A stretch of DNA of 23,012 bases from Competibacteraceae bacterium UBA6584 (GTDB taxonomy: Bacteria > Pseudomonadota > Gammaproteobacteria > Competibacterales > Competibacteraceae), in assembly GCA_002433805.1 (NCBI GenBank), contig DJIW01000037.1, positions 1-23,012 on the forward strand, read 5' to 3'. Shown here piece by piece: positions 6,444-14,061 of the stretch. Both the position numbers and the translations under genes were made by a program. Below the pieces are notes generated by a model that saw nothing but the letters and a program-made list of their open reading frames with translations, made no database searches and was not told the DNA's origin. The number at the start of each line of letters is the position of its first letter. Positions within the stretch are counted from its first letter, which is position 1.

Positions 6444-8897
6444 ATGAATGAGCGGGTGGCGGTCACCGGCATGGGCCTCGTCTCGGCCAGCGGTTGCGAC
6501 GTCGCAAACCTCACCGATCAGTTGCGGGCGGGCCGTTCGGGCATCGGGCCGCTCCGGAGTTTCGATACCGCGGGCATGAAGGCCCGCCACGCGGCGGAGG
6601 TGGCGGATTTCGAGCCTGAATCTCAGGTTGCGCCCTGCCGGCTACGGCGCATCGACCGCGCGACGCAGATGGCGCTGGCGGCGGCGGAGCAGGCGTTGCG
6701 GCAAGCGGCCCTGCCGGCTTCGGGCGACCGTGTCATCGGAATCGCCGTGGGGGTCAGCGGGGCGGGACAATTCCAACACATGCCGGTGCCCTGGTCGCGC
6801 AAACATGTGGTCAACCGCTGGATGGCGCTCTATCAAAGCCGCACCCGGCCGTACTTTCAAACCTTCCTGATCGCCCAGCGCCACGACCTGCACGGCCCTC
6901 AAGCCACCTTTAGCGCCGCCTCGCTCGGCGGGGCGCTCGCCCTGGGCTACGCTATCGACATGCTGCGCGCCGGCAAGGCCGACGCCATGCTGGCCGGCGG
7001 CGGCGAGATTCAGACCTTGCTGAACGCCTTGGGCATGGAAGCGCTCGACCTGGTCGCCGCTGGACCCTGTTCGCCCTTCAGCGGCGAGCCCGGGATGACC
7101 TTCGGCGAGGGCGCGGCCTTTCTAGTGCTGGAAACCGAAACCCACGCTCGGCGCCGTCAAGCCGTGCTGCTCGGCGAGCTGGTGGCCTACGGCGTGAGCG
7201 CCGACGCTTACCACGACATGATCAACGATCCGGCTGGCGGCGGCCTGCGGCGGGCCATGCGCCAAGCGCTCGCCGGCGCGGGCCTGGCGCCGCGCGACAT
7301 TGCTTGGGTGCGCGCCAGCGGCACCGGCCACCGCGAGCAGGACGCGGCCGAAAGCGTGGCGCTGTGCGCCGTCTTCGACGGCGGACCCCTGCCGCCCGTC
7401 ACGTCCACCGAACCCTATTTCGGCCACGTCAACGGCGTCTCGCCGGTGCTGGGGTTAGTGGCGGCCTTGAGCGGCCAAAACGCGGGGCGAATTCCCGGCA
7501 TTCCCGATGTCCGACCCGCCCGGCCGGGTTGCGACTTGCCGCTGCTGGACGCCGCCGCTTCAGCATATGTCGAACCCGGCGATTTTCTGCTCAACGCCGT
7601 GGCTTTCGGCGGCGGCAACGCGGCGCTGGTGGCGGGCCCTTACTGCGGCTCCCGGCGGCTACCGCCTGCGGGCGACACCGAAGTCGCGATTACCGGCATC
7701 GGGGTGGTATCGCCCTTGGGCCATGACCGTGAATCTTTTCTGCAAGGCTTGCGGGCGGGGCGCTGCGGTCTGGCGGCGGGCGAACGCTTCGCCAATCTCC
7801 CTCCGGAATCCGCCAAGCGCGCGGGGCTCGTTCCCGATTTTCAGATCAAGACCGTGTTGCCTCAGGTCGACCCGCGCCGGCGGGAGCGTCTGGTGCGCTA
7901 CGCCCTTTGCGCCGCCGGACTGGCGCTGCAAGACGCCGGCCTCGGACCGCGCGATTGCGCTCCGGATCGGAAGGGCTTGATCGTGGCGTTGGCCCAGGGG
8001 CCGATGGGACCCTACGAGCGTTTTTTCGAAACGGTCCTGCGCGGGGAGTTTAACGCCTCCACCGCCCATCTCATGCTGCGAATGGGGCGATTCTCGGTGG
8101 CGGCGGAATTAAGTTACGTTTTCGGCGCGCAAGGCTATTGCGCCACGGTTTGTCACGGCGTGAGCGGCGGCTTGCACGCCTTGGCGCAAGCCGCCGAAAT
8201 CCTGCGCCGCCATCCGGAGTTGGACGCTTTGCTGGTGGTGGCGGCCGACGAAGTGAGCGCCTTGTCGCTGCGCTTGTTCGACGCGCTCGGCGTGCTGGCG
8301 GCGCGAGAGCCGTCCGGCGAAGAATGGGTGCGCCCTTATGACCCCCGCGCCACCGGGAGCTTGCTGGGAGAAGGCGCGGCGGCGTTATTGCTGGAGCGGA
8401 GCGGGCGGGCCCGAACACGTTCGGCGCGCGTCCACGGCCGGCTGATCGGTTGCGGTTTGACGGCGGACGCCACGCCGGAACAGGGCGGTTTGGAACCCGG
8501 CGGCCGCTGGCTCGAACGCGCCGTGCGCTCGGCTTTGCAGGAGGCCGTCTTGGAGCCCGCCGATCTGGATGGGGTGATGGCGCACGGCTGCGGTTGGCCC
8601 GCCTACGACGCTCGGGAAGTTCGCGCCCTTACGCGGCTGTTGGACGACCAGCCGGTCACCAGCGTGGCGGGTAACTTCGGCTTGGCGGAATCCGCCGGCG
8701 GCCTGTTCGGTGCGGCCGCCGCTCTTTGGGGCATGGCGGAGGGCGAGTTCTATCCGATCGCCGGCGACAGCCGGCCGCTCGCTTCGCTGAATTTCGTGTT
8801 GGGCGGGCCGCTTCGCGGCGATTACCGGCATTGCTTGCTGGCGGGCAGCACCGAACGGGGCGCGAATGCCGCCGTGATCGTTGCGCGCGATGGTTGA
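6444..8897 (+). CDS. Degenerate KS-KS didomain protein 3 (no catalytic cysteine in either half)
   Basis: An 817-residue third KS-KS didomain protein. Domain 1 has Ser160 at the cysteine position (context TFSAASLGG) and Ser292 in place of the first His (RASGTGH); only His328 (YFGHVNG) remains. Domain 2 has Val573 for Cys (CHGVSGGL), keeps His714 (MAHGCGW) and has Asn744 for the second His. Neither half should condense. The fold signatures GEGAAFLVLE and GEGAAALLLE, and the reading frame over the full length, are intact, so it looks maintained rather than a pseudogene. Possible roles are a CLF-type partner, a scaffold, or an acyl-binding or decarboxylating subunit; none can be shown here. The open frame extends upstream to 6237, but the ATG at 6444, five bases after the previous stop, puts the KS motif VAVTGMGLVSASG at the N-terminus. 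Confidence 0.9.
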   Translation: MNERVAVTGMGLVSASGCDVANLTDQLRAGRSGIGPLRSFDTAGMKARHAAEVADFEPESQVAPCRLRRIDRATQMALAAAEQALRQAALPASGDRVIGIAVGVSGAGQFQHMPVPWSRKHVVNRWMALYQSRTRPYFQTFLIAQRHDLHGPQATFSAASLGGALALGYAIDMLRAGKADAMLAGGGEIQTLLNALGMEALDLVAAGPCSPFSGEPGMTFGEGAAFLVLETETHARRRQAVLLGELVAYGVSADAYHDMINDPAGGGLRRAMRQALAGAGLAPRDIAWVRASGTGHREQDAAESVALCAVFDGGPLPPVTSTEPYFGHVNGVSPVLGLVAALSGQNAGRIPGIPDVRPARPGCDLPLLDAAASAYVEPGDFLLNAVAFGGGNAALVAGPYCGSRRLPPAGDTEVAITGIGVVSPLGHDRESFLQGLRAGRCGLAAGERFANLPPESAKRAGLVPDFQIKTVLPQVDPRRRERLVRYALCAAGLALQDAGLGPRDCAPDRKGLIVALAQGPMGPYERFFETVLRGEFNASTAHLMLRMGRFSVAAELSYVFGAQGYCATVCHGVSGGLHALAQAAEILRRHPELDALLVVAADEVSALSLRLFDALGVLAAREPSGEEWVRPYDPRATGSLLGEGAAALLLERSGRARTRSARVHGRLIGCGLTADATPEQGGLEPGGRWLERAVRSALQEAVLEPADLDGVMAHGCGWPAYDAREVRALTRLLDDQPVTSVAGNFGLAESAGGLFGAAAALWGMAEGEFYPIAGDSRPLASLNFVLGGPLRGDYRHCLLAGSTERGANAAVIVARDG

Positions 8898-8919
8898 ATT
8901 CCTTTTCGATGGGACGGAC

Positions 8920-9645
8920 ATGAACGACGAAGCGCCAAACAAGGTGGTCCTGATTCACGGCGGCGGGAACAGCATCGGCTTGGCGGTGATCGAGGAGTTC
9001 CTCCGGCGAGGGGCGACCGTCGCCCTGCACGACGCCGCGCGTCCCGAGACGGCGGCGGCCATCGCCCGGGATTTCGCCGGCGAACGGGTCCTCGATCTCA
9101 GCGCCGCGCCCTTGGACGAGGGCGATATAGCGGGCAATTTGGCGGCCGTCGCCGCGCGTTGCGGCCGTCTGGATGCCTTGATCAATCTTTATGTTCCCGG
9201 CCCGGGTACCGGCGCGGCCGAGCTGGAAACCTACGCGCCGGCGCTTTACCGGCGCGATTTGGCCGCCGCCGAGATCCTCGCGCGTCCGGGCGGCGGGATG
9301 ATCGTGAACCAGTTCTATCTGGCTTCTTCCTTCGCCGACACCGATTTGGGCGACGCCGTGGCGGCCGCGCGCGGCGCGATCACCGGCATAACCCGGACGC
9401 TGTGCATCCGGTACGGCCGGATGGGAGTGCGGGTCATCGGATTGCTGGTCGGCCTGCTCGACGCGCCCGAAATCAAGGCCCTGGCCAGCGAACGGGTGCG
9501 GGCCGCCACCACGCCCTTGCGGCGTTGGGCGGAACCGGTGGACATCGCCAAGAGCGTCGCCTTTCTGGTGCTGGACAGCGGCTACATTTCGGGCCAGATG
9601 CTGATCATGGACGGCGGCTTGACCGCCGGTATCAACGGCACCTGA
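8920..9645 (+). CDS. Short-chain dehydrogenase/reductase-like protein, catalytically degenerate
   Basis: A 241-residue SDR-family Rossmann protein similar to FabG ketoreductases. Family marks are a nucleotide-loop-like GGGNSIG at 14-20, the C-terminal RWAEPVDIAKSVAFL stretch and SGQMLIMDGG near the end. The catalytic elements are gone. The NNAG motif is replaced by N89-L-Y-V92, and the YxxxK pair by V147 and R151, within an otherwise alignable helix that continues as GAITGITRTL. It is therefore unlikely to reduce a ketone or enoyl group in the usual way, and may serve as a structural or NADPH-sensing partner of the active FabG proteins downstream. I chose ATG 8920, which has the purine-rich stretch GGGACGG just upstream. 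An in-frame ATG at 8890 overlaps the previous gene by eight bases and would add ten residues. Confidence 0.85.
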   Translation: MNDEAPNKVVLIHGGGNSIGLAVIEEFLRRGATVALHDAARPETAAAIARDFAGERVLDLSAAPLDEGDIAGNLAAVAARCGRLDALINLYVPGPGTGAAELETYAPALYRRDLAAAEILARPGGGMIVNQFYLASSFADTDLGDAVAAARGAITGITRTLCIRYGRMGVRVIGLLVGLLDAPEIKALASERVRAATTPLRRWAEPVDIAKSVAFLVLDSGYISGQMLIMDGGLTAGINGT

Positions 9646-9649
9646 GGCG

Positions 9650-10603
9650 ATGTCGATGAGCGAGACGCGCGTGGCTTGGTTGTTCCCCGGCCAAGGGTCG
9701 CAGTATGTGGGGATGGGTTGGGAGTTGCTGCGACAGTTCCCGGCGGCGGCCGAGATCGTGGCTCGCGCTTCCGAGATCGCCGGTAAGGACCTCGAAACAT
9801 TGTGCTTGCGCGGGCCCGACCAAGCGCTCACGCGAACCGACAATTTGCAGCCGGCGATCACCGCCATCAACCTGGGCTGCGCCCGCTTGCTGGAAGAGGC
9901 CGGCCACCGGCCCGACTGCGTGGCCGGCCACAGCCTCGGAGAATTTTCGGCCTTGCACGTGGCCGGGGTCTTGAGCCTCGAGGATGTGTTGACCCTGGTC
10001 ACCGAGCGGGGCCGGCTGATGCACGAGGCGTCCCAAACGACCGTGGGAGGCATGGTGGCGGTCAAGGGCTTGGCCGTCGCGCAAATCGAGGAGATCGCGG
10101 CGCAACTGCAAGAGCGCTACATGCTGGCGATCGCCAACTACAACGCCCCCCAACAAACGGTGCTGTCCGGCGATCGTGACGCCATAAGCGAAATTCAAGC
10201 CCTAGTGTCGGCGCGGGAAGGCAAGGCGGTCGCCCTCAACGTCAGCGGCGCCTGGCACAGCCCGCTGATGCGCCAGGCGGCGGAGCGGTTCGCCGCCGCG
10301 CTGGAGCGCGTCGCATTCCATCCGCCCCGCCTGCCCGTCTTCCTGAACGTGACCGGCGCTGCCAGCGAGGATGTGGCCACGATCAAATCCGCGCTCCAGC
10401 AGCAAATTCTAAGCCCGGTCCGATGGAGCGCCTCGATCGACGGCATGCTCGAAATAGGGATCCGGACCTTCGTCGAAGTCGGGCCCGGCAAGGTGCTGCG
10501 CGGCCTGCTGCAATCGATCGCGCCAGCGGGTCCGGCGTGCCGCGTGGTGGGCGTCGAAAGCCCTCAGTCCCTCAGGTTTCTTGACGGAGCGCGGAGAGGG
10601 TAG
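9650..10603 (+). CDS. Malonyl-CoA:ACP transacylase (FabD family), canonical copy
   Basis: A 317-residue acyltransferase of the FabD family, predicted to load malonyl units from CoA onto the ACP as extender units. The N-terminal FPGQGSQ oxyanion-loop motif, the nucleophile Ser95 in GHSLGE, the Arg in ERGRLM that binds the malonyl carboxylate, the catalytic His203 in SGAWHSPLM and the C-terminal VEVGPGKVL are all present. The length is normal (E. coli FabD is about 309). Start choice: ATG 9650 lies only two bases after GAGG at 9644-9647, while the in-frame ATG at 9656 has a better eight-base spacing, so the true protein may be two residues shorter. Residue numbers here count from 9650. It is followed by a second, divergent FabD-like gene. 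Confidence 0.95.
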   Translation: MSMSETRVAWLFPGQGSQYVGMGWELLRQFPAAAEIVARASEIAGKDLETLCLRGPDQALTRTDNLQPAITAINLGCARLLEEAGHRPDCVAGHSLGEFSALHVAGVLSLEDVLTLVTERGRLMHEASQTTVGGMVAVKGLAVAQIEEIAAQLQERYMLAIANYNAPQQTVLSGDRDAISEIQALVSAREGKAVALNVSGAWHSPLMRQAAERFAAALERVAFHPPRLPVFLNVTGAASEDVATIKSALQQQILSPVRWSASIDGMLEIGIRTFVEVGPGKVLRGLLQSIAPAGPACRVVGVESPQSLRFLDGARRG

Positions 10604-10609
10604 ACCAGC

Positions 10610-11587
10610 ATGGCCATGGCGTGGGTGTTTCCAGGGCAAGGTTCCCAATATCCGGGCATGGGGCGGGAGTTGTTCCGCCGTTCCGCCATCGCCCGCGAAT
10701 GGCTGGCGATCGCCGAGGAATTGAGCCGGCAGCCGCTGGCGGAGCTGGCGCGGCGAGGGCCGCTGGCCGATCTGACGCGACCCAGGGTGCTCGAACCGTT
10801 GCTCACGGCCCTCAACGGCGCTTATGTGGATTATTTGCGGGAGCAGGGATTGTGTCCCGCCTGCGTCGCGGGCTACAGCGCCGGCGAGGTGGCGGCGCTT
10901 TATGCGGCGGATGTGCTCGATCGCTGCCAGGCGTTGCAGGTCGCGGTGTTGCGAGGAGATATCCTAGAGCGCCGGGCCACCGCGCTAGACGGAGGAATGG
11001 TCGCGCTCTACGGGGTGGCCGCCGCCGCGCTGGAGCGTCTGGTGAACGAGCAACGGGACTCGGGCAGCGTGGCGGTGGGCGCTCGCAACGGTCGCCGGCA
11101 CCTCACGGTCACCGGTGCCCGGCCGGCGGTCGCTGCGGTGGAGCGGCGCGCCTTGGCGATCGGCGCGTTCAGCGCGGCCATCGACGCCGCCGGGCCCTGG
11201 CATTGCCAGCTGCTGGCGGACGCCAGCCAAGAGCTGCTGGAGCGCTTGCGGGCCATCCCGTTTCGCTCGCCCCGCTTGCCGGTATTCGTTTGCGCTACGG
11301 GCAACGCCGTCGCCAGTCCTCAGGCTCTCAAGACTCACTTGGCAGTTCAGTTGAGCCGCCCGATTCAGTGGAATGCGGTGGTGAGAAAAATGCTCGAGCG
11401 CGGCGTTCGGCTGTTTCTGGAAGTCGGCCCCGGGCGGGTGCTCAACGGTTTGTTGAGCCAGCAGGACTTGCCAGCCGGCGTCCGCCGCCAGTTTCTCGAA
11501 CGACCGGACGGCGCCACGCGCGCGTTCAGGCCGGATTTTCTCGCCGGGCTCGGTGATCGCCGGCCCGCTCAGATGAGGTTTGCATGA
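10610..11587 (+). CDS. Second acyltransferase of the FabD family, divergent
   Basis: A 325-residue FabD-family acyltransferase, paralogous to the gene just upstream. It keeps FPGQGSQYPGMG at the N-terminus, the nucleophile Ser90, an Arg in VLRGDIL at the extender-carboxylate position and the catalytic His198 in GPWHCQLL. It probably still acts as an acyltransferase. The nucleophile elbow is GYSAGE instead of GHSLGE, so the residue before Ser is Tyr, not His. In the acyltransferase family, changes at this elbow go with altered substrate choice, so a different extender, a starter unit or an editing (acyl hydrolase) role is possible. Its C-terminus carries about 40 extra residues after VEVGPGRVL. 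The start at 10610 follows GGAGAGGG at 10593-10600. Its stop overlaps the next start (ATGA). Confidence 0.9.
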   Translation: MAMAWVFPGQGSQYPGMGRELFRRSAIAREWLAIAEELSRQPLAELARRGPLADLTRPRVLEPLLTALNGAYVDYLREQGLCPACVAGYSAGEVAALYAADVLDRCQALQVAVLRGDILERRATALDGGMVALYGVAAAALERLVNEQRDSGSVAVGARNGRRHLTVTGARPAVAAVERRALAIGAFSAAIDAAGPWHCQLLADASQELLERLRAIPFRSPRLPVFVCATGNAVASPQALKTHLAVQLSRPIQWNAVVRKMLERGVRLFLEVGPGRVLNGLLSQQDLPAGVRRQFLERPDGATRAFRPDFLAGLGDRRPAQMRFA

Positions 11588-12354
11588 TGGCTGCTCTTGA
11601 CGGTCAAGTTGCGGTGGTGACTGGCGGCTCGCGCGGCCTAGGTCGCGCCATGGCTCTGGAATTGGCGCGGCGCGGCGCGCGGGTGGCGATCAACTTCCGC
11701 CGCAACGAAAAGGAAGCGCGCCACACGCTCGAACAACTGCGCGCCGCCGGCGGTCAAGGCTTTCTGTATCAGGCCGACGTGACCGACCCCAAGCAGGTCG
11801 AAGGCATGTTTCAAGACATTTTCAAGCAGCACCGGCGGCTGGATATCCTCATCAATAACGCCGGCATCACCCGTGACGCCTATTTCCTGATGATGAACGC
11901 CGACGACTGGCGCGAAGTGTTGGATGTCGATTTGAACGGCATCTTCCATTGCAGCAAAGCGGCGGTTCGGATCATGGCCGGCCAGCGGCGCGGCGTCGTC
12001 ATCAATATCGGTTCCGGGGCCGGGCTAGTGGCGATGCCGGGGCAGATCAACTACAGCGCGGCGAAATCCGGTCTGCTGGGCTTTTCCCGATCCTTGGCCC
12101 GGGAGGTTGCGGCCAAGAACGTCCGGATCATGCACGTCGCGCCCGGCTTCTTCAAGACCGAAATGGCGGAAACCTTGAGCAAGGATTTCATCGCCGAAAC
12201 CTGCCGCTTGACGCCGTTGGGCCGCTGGGGATTGGCGGAAGAGCTTGCGGCTTTGGTGGGATTTCTGGCCGGCGACGAGGCGCGCTGTTTCAGCGGTCAG
12301 ACTATCACCATCGACGGCGGGCGCGGCGCGGTCGAATCGGAATTCGGCTTGTAG
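11584..12354 (+). CDS. 3-oxoacyl-ACP reductase, FabG type (copy 1)
   Basis: A 256-residue classical SDR predicted to reduce beta-ketoacyl-ACP to the 3-hydroxy form with NADPH. TGGSRGLG at 13-20 binds the cofactor, NNAG is present, and the catalytic Ser144, Tyr157 and Lys161 keep the spacing of E. coli FabG (Ser138/Tyr151/Lys155). The fourth tetrad position, usually Asn, is Asp116, as seen in many SDRs. The C-terminal PGFFKTEM and FSGQTITIDGG stretches are typical. ATG 11584 overlaps the stop of the acyltransferase gene (ATGA); ATG 11587 is an equally possible start, with GAGG at 11575-11578 serving either. It pairs with the adjacent dehydratase, the same FabG-FabZ order seen again at 13276-14574. 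It resembles the second FabG along its whole length, and both end in E-x-E-[FY]-G-L. Confidence 0.94.
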   Translation: MMAALDGQVAVVTGGSRGLGRAMALELARRGARVAINFRRNEKEARHTLEQLRAAGGQGFLYQADVTDPKQVEGMFQDIFKQHRRLDILINNAGITRDAYFLMMNADDWREVLDVDLNGIFHCSKAAVRIMAGQRRGVVINIGSGAGLVAMPGQINYSAAKSGLLGFSRSLAREVAAKNVRIMHVAPGFFKTEMAETLSKDFIAETCRLTPLGRWGLAEELAALVGFLAGDEARCFSGQTITIDGGRGAVESEFGL

Positions 12355-12366
12355 GGGGACGGCGGC

Positions 12367-12927
12367 ATGAAAGGCGTGACGGTTCACACCGACAAAAAAT
12401 ACCTGAGCATCGACGCGTACACCACCCGCAAATTTATCCCGCAGCGCTATCCGATGATGATGCTGGATCGGGTCAAGGCCTTCTTCTACGACGGCGAGCG
12501 TTGCGTCTGCTTGAAAACGATCTCGCAAAACGATCCGGTGTTGCCGGGGCATTTTCCGGATTTTCCGATCTTTCCGGGAGTGTTGATCATTGAGGCGTTG
12601 GCCCAAAGTTCGGGAATGCTGGTCATGTTGCTCGCGATGCGCGAGGAAGCCGATGGCGTGGAAGCGCTGCTGGCGCGGCTGGAGCGCACCGAGGGCGCGG
12701 CCGGAATCCTGGGAGACCATGTGATGATCCTGGCCGAAAGCAAGATCAAACACATCGCGCCCGTTTATCCGGGCAGCACGATGGAATTGCATTCGGAACT
12801 GATCTTGCGGCGGGAGGGCATGTTCGTCTGCAAGGTCGCCGCGCTGGCGGACGGCGCCGAAATCGGCAAGGGCCAGCTCACCCTGGCCAAACTGCCGCCC
12901 GCCATGTTGGGCGAATTTACCGGATGA
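12367..12927 (+). CDS. 3-hydroxyacyl-ACP dehydratase, FabZ type (catalytic copy)
   Basis: A 186-residue hotdog-fold dehydratase predicted to dehydrate 3-hydroxyacyl-ACP to the trans-2-enoyl form. The FabZ signature is clear: IPQRYPMMMLDRV near the N-terminus, then GHFPDFPIFPG with catalytic His62, and IIEALAQ with Glu76. The 14-residue His-Glu spacing equals that of FabZ (His49/Glu63 in Pseudomonas). The usual LPHR is IPQR here. It is about 35 residues longer than E. coli FabZ, mostly from an insertion after the AQSSG helix (about residues 90-115), which the second dehydratase shares in altered form. It starts 12 bases after FabG copy 1, and its stop overlaps the thioredoxin-like gene (ATGA). 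It is probably the active partner of the degenerate copy at 14062-14574. Confidence 0.93.
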   Translation: MKGVTVHTDKKYLSIDAYTTRKFIPQRYPMMMLDRVKAFFYDGERCVCLKTISQNDPVLPGHFPDFPIFPGVLIIEALAQSSGMLVMLLAMREEADGVEALLARLERTEGAAGILGDHVMILAESKIKHIAPVYPGSTMELHSELILRREGMFVCKVAALADGAEIGKGQLTLAKLPPAMLGEFTG

Positions 12928-13283
12928 GCGCGCCCGAGGCGGAGACGGCGATGGATCTTTTGGAATTGGAAGGCGCGAGCTTGGCGCCGGCCTTGGCGAA
13001 GCAGCGCTGGGCGCTGGTCGAATTCTGGGCCGATTGGTGCCTGTTTTCGCGCCTGCTGCTGCCCAAGAGCCGGTGGCTGGCCGCCCGGTACGGAGAGCGC
13101 CTTCTGGTGGCGCGCTGTCGGCTCGACGCCCGCGACGCGGCGGCGGCACAGTTTGGAATCCGCTATATGCCCGCCGTGATGCTGTTTGCCGCTGGGAAGC
13201 CGCGGCTTCGCTGGTACGGCGATACGCCCGTTCGCCTGCTGGAGAGGGCCATCGAATCGCTCGTGGAGAACCACCGTGATTGA
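12924..13283 (+). CDS. Thioredoxin-fold protein with CxxS active site
   Basis: A 119-residue thioredoxin-fold protein. VEFWADWC at 32-39 matches the thioredoxin VDFWAEWC segment, and the cis-proline loop is visible as RYMPAVMLF. The active site is C39-L-F-S42 instead of CGPC, so the resolving cysteine is missing. It should not act as a normal dithiol oxidoreductase; CxxS proteins may form mixed disulfides, isomerise, or serve only as structural adaptors. No signal peptide is visible, so it is cytoplasmic. It is embedded between the two FabG-FabZ gene pairs with overlaps on both sides (ATGA at its start, an eight-base overlap with the next GTG start at its end), which argues for a role in the synthase complex, for example as a binding partner. 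ATG 12951 is an alternative start. Confidence 0.87.
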   Translation: MSAPEAETAMDLLELEGASLAPALAKQRWALVEFWADWCLFSRLLLPKSRWLAARYGERLLVARCRLDARDAAAAQFGIRYMPAVMLFAAGKPRLRWYGDTPVRLLERAIESLVENHRD

Positions 13284-14049
13284 TTCGCCGCAAAGCGAGC
13301 CCGTGGCGTTGGTGACCGGAGCCTCGCGCGGCCTGGGTCGCGCCATCGCCGTCGAATTGGCTGGGCGCGGCCAACACGTCGTCGTCAACTACAAGAAAAA
13401 CCGGCGCGAAGCGGAAGAGACCTTGCGCCAGATTGCAGAGCGGGGTGGTTCGGCCGCGCTGTTCCAGGCCGATGTGAGCCAGCCGGACCAGGTGCAATTG
13501 ATGTTCCAGGCGGTTTTCAAGGCCCGCCGGCGGTTGGATGTCCTGGTCAACAACGCTGGTGTCACCCGCGACGAGTATTTTGTGGCGATGCGCCAGCAAA
13601 GCTGGGACGAGGTGATCGCCAACGATCTCGGGTCGGCGTTGTATTGCTGCAAGATGGCGGTCGGACCAATGGCCGGCGCGCGGCGGGGTGTGATCGTCAA
13701 CATCGGCTCGAGCGCCGCCCTGTCCGCCCGGCCCGGCCAGGTGAATTACGGTACGGCCAAATCGGCTCTGCTCGGTTTCTCCCGCACCTTGGCGCGGGAA
13801 TTGGCCGGCAAGGGCATCCGAGTTCTTGTGGTGGTGCCAGGCTTCACCGCGACGCCCATGACCGAAGCGCTGCCGCGCGAGGTTGCGCGCGAGACTCTCG
13901 CCCGGATTCCTCTGCAACGCTGGGGGACGGCGGAAGAAATCGCGCGGGCCGTCGCTTTTTTCAGCTCCGACGCGGCCCGCTGCTACAGCGGTCAGACCAT
14001 CGTGATCGACGGCGGCCGCACCGCTTTCGAGCAGGAATACGGCCTTTAG
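13276..14049 (+). CDS. 3-oxoacyl-ACP reductase, FabG type (copy 2)
   Basis: A 257-residue classical SDR, paralogue of the FabG at 11584. It has TGASRGLG at 14-21, NNAG, and catalytic Ser145, Tyr158 and Lys162 with FabG spacing, so it should be an active NADPH-dependent beta-ketoacyl reductase. The tetrad Asn position is Asp117, as in copy 1. The start is GTG at 13276: GGAGA at 13265-13269 lies six bases upstream, and the coding sequence overlaps the thioredoxin-like gene by eight bases. The frame stays open upstream to 13186, but that part reads as out-of-frame thioredoxin sequence without SDR features. Two ketoreductases might act at different chain lengths, as a heteromer, or on different stereochemistry; the sequence does not decide this. 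Confidence 0.93.
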   Translation: MIDSPQSEPVALVTGASRGLGRAIAVELAGRGQHVVVNYKKNRREAEETLRQIAERGGSAALFQADVSQPDQVQLMFQAVFKARRRLDVLVNNAGVTRDEYFVAMRQQSWDEVIANDLGSALYCCKMAVGPMAGARRGVIVNIGSSAALSARPGQVNYGTAKSALLGFSRTLARELAGKGIRVLVVVPGFTATPMTEALPREVARETLARIPLQRWGTAEEIARAVAFFSSDAARCYSGQTIVIDGGRTAFEQEYGL

Positions 14050-14061
14050 GAGCGTGCGAGC

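Noticed and set aside
1491..8897. Interpretation as a modular type I polyketide synthase
   Set aside because: No AT, KR, DH or ACP domain is fused to the KS domains; these activities are encoded as separate genes.
6444..8897. Pseudogene call for the third KS-KS gene
   Set aside because: The frame is intact over 817 codons and fold motifs are conserved; only catalytic positions differ.
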